Positions 26,109 to 33,961 of a stretch of 64,000 nt of DNA are shown piece after piece. Every line of letters starts with the position of its first letter. Positions within the stretch are counted from its first letter, which is position 1. Both the position numbers and the translations under genes were made by a program. The notes under the pieces are model-generated. The model saw only the letters and a list, made by a program, of their open reading frames with translations, was not told the DNA's origin and searched no databases. Origin of the DNA: Bacillus mycoides (GTDB lineage Bacteria; Bacillota; Bacilli; Bacillales; Bacillaceae_G); NCBI RefSeq assembly GCF_018742245.1, contig NZ_CP036132.1:3157001-3221000 (forward strand). Direction: 5' to 3'.

Positions 26109-28418
26109 TTACTTAATACTTTCTAATTCCCATTGGTGATAATTACCTGGTGAAGTTGTATGCTCAGATTTTAAAACACGCTCACCAGCACCTACAAGCG
26201 GGGCAATACCATTATCTGCAACAGAACTAGTCCACTGATTTTCTCTTGATGTTATATAATTAGAATCAGATTTTATATAGAAGTTCTTCTGATTAGTAAG
26301 CTTGTCTAATTTAATAGCAGATTTATTGTGATCAGTATCTAACCAACTATAGTCATAACCATTTCCAATGTTTAAATACTGATAATTACTATGACTACTA
26401 TTCGTAAACTTCATAAACACTTCTTCATCTTTTTTGAATGGTTCTTCCGGTCTAGATTTACCTTTTCTTTCAAGTATTACTGGTGTTGCTTGAACGTCTG
26501 GTCCATGTATTGCTTGTTGGATAGGACCGAGTCTCAATCCATCCCAATTATTCCCCTTAAGTGAAAAGTGTACATATCTCCCATTAATTGATTGGCTTAA
26601 AGTACCGGCGCTCCAAGATTCGTTTACACCGTTAGCGAAGTTAGTAGCTGACTTCAAATAATACTGTTTTCCTTCTACTATAGGTTCTCCAGAATTATCT
26701 ACTACTATTTTATCGATAGCGTCTAGATAGCTTTTATTTGAAACAAGAGGCGTGAAAACTTCAGTTTTATTGTCTTTTACATCAATTAATTCAAATTTAG
26801 CGTGAGATTCTCCAAGAGATGCACGGTTTACTGCTATGTCTACAGGTTCATTTTCTTTAGATTCATATACATTTGAATTCTGATTTCGAACTAATGTTAC
26901 CTTTTGGCTCTCACCTTTTTTATTACGAACCGTAACAAAGATTTCTTTATTTAAATTAAATATACCTGGTATAACCGAAGCATAAATCTTTTTCTTGCTA
27001 TAATCGTAACTGCTATATGATAGAGTTGGTTGTAGTGCACGGTAATCAAAGAAACCAAGGCTCACACCTCGTTCTAAAAGAGAACGATTTGGACCATAGC
27101 GAACTAGATTTTCTTTTGGCTGACCATTTACAATATGCTTCGCTACCCAAGCCCCCTTGCCTATCCCGCTATTTTCAAAAAATTCGTCCAGTGAAAGATT
27201 ATAATCAACGCTAGCAGGTTTTGTTTTGTTCGTTCTTGGTGTATACACTCTAAATTTTGGTATAGAACCCAAATTTGTTTCTACTAATGTAGTAGAAGCA
27301 TTTACATTTGATGCAAAATGCGACCAATCACCTAAATTTTCAAACTTTCCATCTTTCATTGTATATACATTCATTGTACTGGTAGGCAAGACCTCAATAG
27401 AAAGGGGTGCCCCTTGTTCTACCGCTTTTAATTCATCTAGTGTTAGAGAAATTTTTACATCGGCTTGACCTTCTATACTATCCATTAGAATTTCAGTTTT
27501 ATTGTTTCCGCCTTTTGCTGTAGTTAACAAGTTGGCTTTATAACGATCTTGTGTCGCCTTAACAGTATTAATAATTTTATTACCTAAGCGAATGTTAAAG
27601 TGAGGTGAAACATCCCCAGCAGACGCTGTACCCGTGTTTTTATATTCTAGATGGAAGCGCACATTTGCTGCTTTAGCTGAATCAACAGTTGTTGCTGTTG
27701 ACCAATCAAAACTATTAGAGATGCTTTCTGTTTCCGTTTTTGTATTAGAGTAACCATATCCTACATTTAACGATCCTTTTCCTGAAGGTACAGGACCCAC
27801 TGCCGATCCCTCAGCGCCGCCTTCAACCGCTAAACCAACATTAAAAGAATGTTGTACAGATAGACTTTTTTCCCAGCTCTTAGTACGTGATTCACCATTT
27901 GAATCTGTAATACTAGCAACCGGAGTAATATCGATACGTTTTACAGCAATTTGTAGATTTGGCACATTCGCGATCATGGGGTTAAAATCCGTATCAGAAT
28001 CACTATCATAATGCTCCACTTCATAGCTATCTGTAAAAGGGTCTCCATCTGAGTTTGCACTCTTCGGATTTGTTATAAATCTCTTTTTTCCAAAGTCTTT
28101 CACTAGATCATATAACTGAGCTTCATTTTTTCCTGTCTTTTCATTAAATACAATTTTAAATCCTTTTTCTTCCACGTCATTAGGAATACCATCATCGTCC
28201 CAATCATTATTTTCCTGAGGTTCTTCCATAATCATGATTCCCTTTTTTCCAGAATCACCATAGATAATATTTTGTCCTTCCTTTAGATTGGTATCTTCTT
28301 GAAAGGTTTCCACTTTTCCGCCTTGTTCAGGCTTTGTTTCAGCTAAAGCAGGGGATGTTATCGTCAATGCCATAGTTAAACTACTTACTGCACCAAGTAT
28401 TGGCTTTAATTTTTTCAT
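26109..28418 (-). CDS. Protective-antigen/Vip1-like pore-forming component without PA14 domain
   Basis: 769 residues. A signal peptide (1-26, PALA) and a 45-residue linker are followed at 72-87 by the calcium-binding motif DWDDDGIPNDVEEKGF, which in anthrax PA, Ib, C2II and Vip1 begins the mature heptamer-forming part. SDGDPFTD (123-130) completes the calcium sites. Residues 181-237, rich in Ser, Thr and Gly, correspond to the membrane-inserting loop, and YKNTGTA (259-265) and VLGK-like RLGNKIIN match domain 2. The last 250 residues differ from PA domain 4 and should bind another receptor. The PA14 propeptide of about 150 residues, normally removed by protease before assembly, is absent. No enzymatic (A) component lies in the window. 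Ribosome site GGAGGAAAACTAAG. Upstream is a phased box array shared with the neighbouring two-component system. Confidence 0.8.
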   Translation of the reverse strand: MKKLKPILGAVSSLTMALTITSPALAETKPEQGGKVETFQEDTNLKEGQNIIYGDSGKKGIMIMEEPQENNDWDDDGIPNDVEEKGFKIVFNEKTGKNEAQLYDLVKDFGKKRFITNPKSANSDGDPFTDSYEVEHYDSDSDTDFNPMIANVPNLQIAVKRIDITPVASITDSNGESRTKSWEKSLSVQHSFNVGLAVEGGAEGSAVGPVPSGKGSLNVGYGYSNTKTETESISNSFDWSTATTVDSAKAANVRFHLEYKNTGTASAGDVSPHFNIRLGNKIINTVKATQDRYKANLLTTAKGGNNKTEILMDSIEGQADVKISLTLDELKAVEQGAPLSIEVLPTSTMNVYTMKDGKFENLGDWSHFASNVNASTTLVETNLGSIPKFRVYTPRTNKTKPASVDYNLSLDEFFENSGIGKGAWVAKHIVNGQPKENLVRYGPNRSLLERGVSLGFFDYRALQPTLSYSSYDYSKKKIYASVIPGIFNLNKEIFVTVRNKKGESQKVTLVRNQNSNVYESKENEPVDIAVNRASLGESHAKFELIDVKDNKTEVFTPLVSNKSYLDAIDKIVVDNSGEPIVEGKQYYLKSATNFANGVNESWSAGTLSQSINGRYVHFSLKGNNWDGLRLGPIQQAIHGPDVQATPVILERKGKSRPEEPFKKDEEVFMKFTNSSHSNYQYLNIGNGYDYSWLDTDHNKSAIKLDKLTNQKNFYIKSDSNYITSRENQWTSSVADNGIAPLVGAGERVLKSEHTTSPGNYHQWELESIK

Positions 28419-28477
28419 CTTAGTTTTCCTCCATATTTCCTATACATGTTTGAACATCTACTAGTAAGATTGATTTC

Positions 28478-28537
28478 ATAATATCTCACAAGTCTTTCAT
28501 TTCCCTTTCGCAAATGTTACAAAAGTCTTTCACAAAT
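28478..28537 (-). promoter_or_regulatory. Array A: four 11-bp phased boxes before the toxin gene
   Basis: On the plus strand CTTTC starts at 28494, 28505 and 28527 and GTTAC at 28516, every 11 bases, the spacing of OmpR-type direct repeats. A minus-strand -10-like TATTAT lies at 28483-28478. The same order CTTTC-CTTTC-GTTAC-CTTTC occurs at 29430-29467. Confidence 0.7.
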
Positions 28538-28700
28538 CTTTTTTTACTTTATTGATATAACGGGTTCCGTTGCAGAATTTCTTAACACATAGAAAGATGA
28601 GAAAATTGCAGAAACAAATTTTATAAATTATTTCCTAACCAAACAAAAAGGCAGTTTTACTTTGCTATTTAATAAATTGTAAATCTGATAGGTGACAAAA

Positions 28701-28741
28701 ATAAAAGGAACACAACTTTTTTAAAGTTGTGTTCCTTTTAT
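28701..28741 (-). terminator. Terminator of the small membrane protein gene
   Basis: A 19-bp perfect stem (28701-28719 with 28723-28741) right after the minus-strand stop at 28749, with T-rich flanks. Confidence 0.85.
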
Positions 28742-28748
28742 TTATAAA

Positions 28749-28961
28749 CTATTTAATTATAAAAGATAAAATCCCTATAATTACACATGCAATTCCGCTT
28801 AAGAATTGTCCCAGCCCCGCTGTTTCTCCTAAAATAAAGAAATTAAAAATATTTTTTCTTGTTTGTGTTTTCCCTATAAATGCTTCATCTGTTTTCATTC
28901 TATATATACCCCATAATACTAAGACTACGCCAAAAAGTATAAATAATAACTTTAAAATCAT
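28749..28961 (-). CDS. Small two-span membrane protein
   Basis: 70 residues from MILKLLFILF; the ATG at 28961 has AGAGGTAATTACACG before it, while the ATG at 29057 lacks one. Two hydrophobic segments are joined by a loop with RMKTDEAFIGKTQTRK. I do not recognise the family. It lies between the toxin gene and the two-component system and could be an accessory or a bystander. Confidence 0.6.
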   Translation of the reverse strand: MILKLLFILFGVVLVLWGIYRMKTDEAFIGKTQTRKNIFNFFILGETAGLGQFLSGIACVIIGILSFIIK

Positions 28962-29096
28962 CGTGTAATTACCTCTGTTTAATATATTTTTTATGTATGT
29001 GATTCCTTTATTTTTATTCCATAAAGGCAGTTTAGAAAATAATGTTCCTTTTTCCATACCTCTTTATTTTTCTAGTACATCTGAACGAACTAGTTT

Positions 29097-29310
29097 TTAA
29101 TCATCTGTTTTAATTACACCTGTTGAAATTGAACCTTTCTTCTGGCACCTGTCCATTTTTAATATTTAATGACAGGTTTTCTTTTTCAACAGAAGTGATT
29201 GAACTAGAAGAGTAAGATACTGTACTTACTTCTACTTTTAAAGAAAAAACTGGACTTACTAGAACAAGCACACGCTAAAGCTGCGGAGTTATTTTTTTCA
29301 TTTGACCCAT
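29097..29310 (-). pseudogene. Decayed small secreted-peptide gene downstream of box array B
   Basis: On the minus strand AAGAGAGGAAGAAATAAA precedes ATG at 29310. The frames then read, with at least two shifts, MKKI, LACACSSKSSF (signal or lipobox-like), ENLSLNIKNGQV and KGSISTGVIKTDD before a stop at 29097-29099. This looks like a short exported protein of about 70 residues broken by small indels. It is preceded by its own promoter with array B, so it was once a target of the same regulator as the toxin gene. Confidence 0.45.
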
Positions 29311-29418
29311 TTTATTTCTTCCTCTCTTTCATCATATCTACAAGATTACAAAAGATGAAATTATACTTATACTATTCACTTCAGATTAAAATATAATCAC
29401 CTTAGATACAGTAATCTT

Positions 29419-29473
29419 ATTATATATATCTTTCAATTTCCTTTCGTAAATGTTACAAAAGTCTTTCAACCGA
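29419..29473 (-). promoter_or_regulatory. Array B: four 11-bp phased boxes overlapping the kinase stop
   Basis: CTTTC at 29430, 29441 and 29463 and GTTAC at 29452, exactly the order and spacing of array A, with near-identical filling bases. A minus-strand TATAAT lies at 29424-29419, five bases from the last box. Confidence 0.75.
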
Positions 29474-30532
29474 CTCATTTTTTTCTGATGTAACAGGAAG
29501 AGTAAACCAAAATTCACATCCCTGTTTCCCATCTTGGCGGTCCCGAACACCAATTTGTCCTTTATGCAGTTCAACTAGCGATTTTGCAATAGCTAAACCA
29601 AGCCCAGAGCCTCCAGATTGTGAACTTCTTGATGGATCCGTTCTAAAAAAACGGTCAAATATACGCAATTGATCATCTGGAGAAATCCCTTCCCCTTCAT
29701 CACACAAAGTGAATTGAACTTGCTGCTTCTGTTTATTTTCCTCTACAATTAATTCGATTGTTCCACATGTAGGAGAGTGCCGAATCGCGTTATGCAACAA
29801 ATTATTGATAACTCGTGCTATTTTACATGGCATAATCCAAATTCGTGGTAATGTCTCAGAAACATGCAATTGCAAATCAATCTCTTTATCTTGCAATAAG
29901 ATATCATGTGAATCTATTACTTTTAATAGAATGCTATCTACATGTATTAAACTTGGATGAAAAACTTCTTGTCCAAGTTCTAACTTAGAAAGGTCAAATA
30001 AATCATTAATTAATCCACTTAATCGTTGTATATCATTTAGGATTGTCTTTAAATATTGTTGTTTCATATCAGGGTCTTCTATTAATCCATCTTGTAACGC
30101 TTCTACCATCAATTGTATGCTAGCCATAGGAGTTCGTAAGTCGTGGGAAATATTCGCAATCAGCTCTGTACGTGCTTTTTCTCCTTTTTCTAACTTAGCA
30201 AAGCTTTCGTCTAGTTTTTTGGCCATTTCTTGAAAAGCTTCTGCTAATTCTTTAAATTCTTCCGGTTCTTTTCCTATTATGTACATCGTTCCAAATTGTC
30301 TATCACTAAATTGTTTGGTTAAGGCAATTAAATTTTGAATAGACCTCATTATAGGACGTGTCATTAACCAGTAAATAATCGTAGAAATAATCATTGCTAC
30401 AATTACTATTACTATTAATAATCGTGTCTGTTCTGGTCTAAGTAGCATTTGCCTTTCACTGTACCATATAGAAATCACCATGATACCCGTGCTTAATAGA
30501 TTCATCAATAACAGTTGATATCGTAACTTCAT
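29453..30532 (-). CDS. Sensor histidine kinase, two-component partner
   Basis: 359 residues. Two membrane helices (about 8-24 and 37-57) enclose only about a dozen outside residues, so it probably senses within the membrane or with a partner. A HAMP-like segment follows, then the H box NISHDLRTPMASI, the N box NNLLHNAIRHS, and the G boxes DEGEGIS and GGSGLGLAIAK. Its ATG overlaps the regulator stop by four bases. Kinases with such short outer loops often detect cell-wall antibiotics or peptides; that is inference. The stop codon lies inside array B. Confidence 0.88.
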   Translation of the reverse strand: MKLRYQLLLMNLLSTGIMVISIWYSERQMLLRPEQTRLLIVIVIVAMIISTIIYWLMTRPIMRSIQNLIALTKQFSDRQFGTMYIIGKEPEEFKELAEAFQEMAKKLDESFAKLEKGEKARTELIANISHDLRTPMASIQLMVEALQDGLIEDPDMKQQYLKTILNDIQRLSGLINDLFDLSKLELGQEVFHPSLIHVDSILLKVIDSHDILLQDKEIDLQLHVSETLPRIWIMPCKIARVINNLLHNAIRHSPTCGTIELIVEENKQKQQVQFTLCDEGEGISPDDQLRIFDRFFRTDPSRSSQSGGSGLGLAIAKSLVELHKGQIGVRDRQDGKQGCEFWFTLPVTSEKNESVERLL

Positions 30533-31242
30533 TTATCGTTTCCTCCATCTGGTTCAAAACAATAACCGATGCCCCAAACCGTATGAACCCAACGATTCTT
30601 TGTTGTATGTTTCTCCAATTTCTCACGTAAACGACTCATTAATACAGTTACTGCATTTGTGCAACCTTCATACTCAAATCCCCAAATTTGTTCAAGAAGT
30701 TGAGACCGTGAAAACACCTGTTTAGGATGTTTTGCCATGAGATAAAGCACCTCAAACTCTTTCACCGTTAGCTCTATTTCATATTGACAAACAAATACAC
30801 GTCTTTTCGTTGGATCAATGTTCAAATCTAGAAACTCTATCATTCCTGATTCAGGCTCTATTCCTTGAGGTGTTACTTGATTTCCTCTTCTTAGTATAAT
30901 TTGTACCCTTAATACTAATTCACGAGGCGAAAAGGGTTTTGTTACATAATCATCTGCCCCCATTGTTAATCCTAAAATCCGCTCCCTTTCTTCTCCTCTC
31001 GCGGTTAACATAATAATAGGTACATTGGAATGTTGGCGAATTTCCTCACATAGTTCCCAACCATCTTTTTCTGGCATCATCAAATCTAAAATAATTAGAT
31101 CTGGTTGAAATTGTTGAAATATATTCCATCCTTCTGCTCCATTCACAGCAGTGTATACCTCATACCCTTCCCTTTCTAAGTACCGTTTACATATCTCCCG
31201 TATATTATCTTCATCTTCTATAATTGCAATTCTTGTTTTCAT
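30529..31242 (-). CDS. OmpR-family response regulator
   Basis: 237 residues. Receiver domain with acidic pocket ED at 9-11, phosphoryl aspartate in LIILDLMMPEKDGWEL, the conserved Thr and the Lys in DDYVTKPF; C-terminal winged helix with YLMAKHPKQVFSRSQLLEQIWG. It forms an operon with the kinase. OmpR-type regulators bind direct repeats spaced 10-11 bases, and three such arrays (28494, 29430, 31322) occur around this operon, including its own promoter, so autoregulation and control of the toxin gene are likely. Confidence 0.9.
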   Translation of the reverse strand: MKTRIAIIEDEDNIREICKRYLEREGYEVYTAVNGAEGWNIFQQFQPDLIILDLMMPEKDGWELCEEIRQHSNVPIIMLTARGEERERILGLTMGADDYVTKPFSPRELVLRVQIILRRGNQVTPQGIEPESGMIEFLDLNIDPTKRRVFVCQYEIELTVKEFEVLYLMAKHPKQVFSRSQLLEQIWGFEYEGCTNAVTVLMSRLREKLEKHTTKNRWVHTVWGIGYCFEPDGGNDK

Positions 31243-31312
31243 ACATTAAATCTCCTCTGTTCCTTCATCAATGGCGAATGATATAAAATCAATATTCTTA
31301 AGTTCATATTAG

Positions 31313-31365
31313 TTTATATACATTACATTTTTCTTTCAAAAATATAACAAAACTCTTTCACAGCC
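31313..31365 (-). promoter_or_regulatory. Array C: phased boxes before the response regulator
   Basis: CTTTC at 31333 and 31355, with TTAC/TAAC-type boxes at 31322 (ATTAC) and 31344 (ATAAC), all 11 bases apart. TATAAA on the minus strand at 31318-31313 is the likely -10. Same design as arrays A and B with less exact boxes. Confidence 0.6.
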
Positions 31366-31391
31366 ATCATAAAAAATTATCACTCAAGTAA

Positions 31392-31430
31392 AAAAGTTTC
31401 TTTTTCTATAGCTGAGAAAAAGAAACTTTT
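31392..31430 (-). terminator. Terminator after the PAS kinase gene
   Basis: A 16-bp perfect stem (31392-31407 with 31415-31430). It lies 300 bases downstream of the minus-strand kinase stop at 31738. The interval 31431-31737 holds no gene I can support. Confidence 0.6.
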
Positions 31431-31737
31431 CACTTTAAAGATATACATGTGACTTAACCTAAATGGTATTTAGAGCAACCTTCTTTTCTCTAAATTAATT
31501 TTTCATCTCCCGTTACATTATGAATCTAACCTTTTAAGTGACTTTTGAAAGGAGCCTCTTACTTCTATGCATAAAATATAACGTCTACTGAAACTAGGAG
31601 TTGTACTTCAAATTCAAGTTACATTATCTCTATTAAATCCAGTTTTCTTTGCCTGATCAAATCACTTCAGACCACCTATATTTCTACAAGATAATCGTCT
31701 GATTTTTCATTTTCAGAGATTTATTTGCTAGTTATGA

Positions 31738-33507
31738 TTACATGCTATTTGGACTAACATCACCAACTGAGTCACCGTTATAAATTGGGAAAAACAGAGT
31801 AACAGTAGTTCCTTTCCCAACTTGGCTTTTTATACTTATTTTCCCACCATGACTTTCAATAATTCGATAACTCATCATGAGCCCAACACCCGTCCCTTTT
31901 TCTTTTGTACTATAAAAAGGTTCACCTAGTCTTTTAATTCTTTCTGAAGGAATACCTACTCCTTTATCTAAAATACAAATCTTAACCTCGGTACTATTAT
32001 GTTTTTTCACATTAATGATGATTTCTTGACCATTTTTTATAGCCTCAATAGAATTTTGTAAAATACTATAGAAAACTTGTTTTAATTGAATTTCGCAACA
32101 CTCAATCAATAAGTTTTCAACATCCATGTTCAATGCAATACGAATATTCTTCATAATTGCTTGTGTACTTATTAAGTCGACTACATTATCTAATATAGTA
32201 CAAAGGTTTTTCGGTTCAAATACTGTAGCATTCGGTTTTGCAATAGATAAAAATTCTTGAATAATTTTTTCAATACTACTGATTTCAGAAAGTATTAGGC
32301 TTAAATATTCTTTATCCTTTCCTACTTCCTGCTGCAATAATTGCATGAAGCCTTTAATTACTGTTAATGGGTTACGAACTTTATGAGCGACCCCAGCTGC
32401 CAATTGCCCTACTGCATTAAGGGTATCTGATTTCTTTAATAATTCCGTCGTTATTGTACGCTCTGTAATATCACGTACAATAATCATAATTTCATCCTCA
32501 AAAAGCGGTAAAAGTCTTGCTTCAAAATAATAAATTTCATCATCTAGTTGTAGAGAATAATCTATTAATACAGGAGCGGATGAAGTTTTTATTTGATTAA
32601 TAGCCTTCTCAAATTGCTTTATGATAGGAACCGGTAATATCTCTTGGAATTTCTTCCCTATAAATTCTTCAATTGGAACATAAAATTTGGATACAGAATT
32701 AACTTTACAATCCTTAATGGTCCCATCAAGTTCTGACAAAAAATACAAATCAGGAATTGCTTTAAAAATTAATTCTAGTTCAGTCGAGGTTTGTTTAAGT
32801 TTCTCTTCCATCCTCTTACGCTTAGTAATATCAATTCCAATTGCTCCGAAACTCCATCCTAAAGTTGGAATACTATGTAATATATTGGACCACATAATAG
32901 TTTTTATCTCACCATTTTTACATGTGATATCCATCTCCCAATCTCTAAAATCGTGACGATTAGGTCTATGAGGATGTAGCAATTTCATCGCTTTTGGATT
33001 GTTAATTATTTCATCTGCATTATATCCAGTTACTAATTCACATTCCCGATTCCACATAATAATATTTCCTTTTTCATCAATAGCATTAATCATAATCGGC
33101 ATATTTTGTAATATACTACCTAAACAATTTTCCTCATGATTTGTTATCGCATTCATTTGTGAATCTTTTTCATGAATTTTTTTAAGGTGTAATTGTTGTG
33201 TTGCCATCTCTTCAATTAGATTTGCAATGCATTTAAAATGTGTTATATGAGAATCCGCAATAACCTCTTTATTACTACTTGTTCCTATAACAAAGGTTGC
33301 TATATGCTCCTGCTCAATAATGATCGGAATATGCATTTCTTGGGACGATTGGATTTTTGGATTATGAAAAAAAGGGTCACCTTTGGAAAATATAACATTT
33401 TGATTATTATCAAGGAGACAGAATGGAACTTTAGTTAAATTATAAAATTGCTCTGTTATATTCTTAAACTCGTTTATATTTATAAGATCTTTAAGTGTGT
33501 ATTTCAT
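31738..33507 (-). CDS. PAS-domain sensor histidine kinase with altered H box
   Basis: 589 residues, cytoplasmic. An N-terminal sensor part (1-80, PocR- or GAF-like, tentative) is followed by two PAS domains (near 125-230 and 240-350), the second ending in IIVRDITERTIT, then a dimerisation/His domain and an ATPase domain with FYSILQNSIEAI, DKGVGIPSERIKRLGEPFYS and GTGVGLMMSYRIIESHGG. It resembles sporulation kinases (KinA/KinE type). The H box reads VAHKVRNPLTVIKGF: the acidic residue that normally follows the His (HE) is Lys, encoded AAA for GAA. That change may impair phosphotransfer or phosphatase activity. No response regulator is adjacent on its own transcript. Confidence 0.82.
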   Translation of the reverse strand: MKYTLKDLININEFKNITEQFYNLTKVPFCLLDNNQNVIFSKGDPFFHNPKIQSSQEMHIPIIIEQEHIATFVIGTSSNKEVIADSHITHFKCIANLIEEMATQQLHLKKIHEKDSQMNAITNHEENCLGSILQNMPIMINAIDEKGNIIMWNRECELVTGYNADEIINNPKAMKLLHPHRPNRHDFRDWEMDITCKNGEIKTIMWSNILHSIPTLGWSFGAIGIDITKRKRMEEKLKQTSTELELIFKAIPDLYFLSELDGTIKDCKVNSVSKFYVPIEEFIGKKFQEILPVPIIKQFEKAINQIKTSSAPVLIDYSLQLDDEIYYFEARLLPLFEDEIMIIVRDITERTITTELLKKSDTLNAVGQLAAGVAHKVRNPLTVIKGFMQLLQQEVGKDKEYLSLILSEISSIEKIIQEFLSIAKPNATVFEPKNLCTILDNVVDLISTQAIMKNIRIALNMDVENLLIECCEIQLKQVFYSILQNSIEAIKNGQEIIINVKKHNSTEVKICILDKGVGIPSERIKRLGEPFYSTKEKGTGVGLMMSYRIIESHGGKISIKSQVGKGTTVTLFFPIYNGDSVGDVSPNSM

Positions 33508-33961
33508 TATTTAACCCATCTCCTTTATATTTACTATATCTTTAAGACTCCCAATATAAATTTTCCAACTAGAAACAATAAACAATTCCCTATTACAATG
33601 ATGGATTCGTTCTGAAATACCCTAGGATCAACCGCATACTTGTATAGAGTAATAATACAAAGGTTTAAACTATAAAAAGGGCCGCAAAGCTTTCTTGTTT
33701 CACCTAAATAAAAATCAATTGTATTTCTTTCTGAATTAACGGCACGCTATAAGTAAATCTATTATCTTCTTACTTTTATATAAACTATTTAATTCTAAAT
33801 CATACTGATAAACCTAGTTTATAATCATTGTACAAACAAAAAATAATCTATATTTCCCTATTACCTTTACTACGTCGCTTACCGCTAACAACATATTACT
33901 TAGCTGATAGTATGAGCATTTTCAAACTTGATAAATTCCTTATACCAGCTAAAGTTTTTTA
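33508..33961. other. Intergenic region, no feature seen
   Basis: AT-rich 450 bases between the kinase start and the adhesin stop. I see no gene or clear terminator. Confidence 0.5.

Noticed and set aside
29386..29574. Small ORF overlapping the 3' end of the kinase gene
   Set aside because: It is an alternative frame of the kinase, without ribosome site, crossing array B.
26109..33961. Enzymatic A component (Vip2, LF or ADP-ribosyltransferase) for the pore protein
   Set aside because: None of the neighbouring genes carries an ADP-ribosyltransferase or zinc-metalloprotease motif; the neighbours are a membrane protein and signalling proteins.
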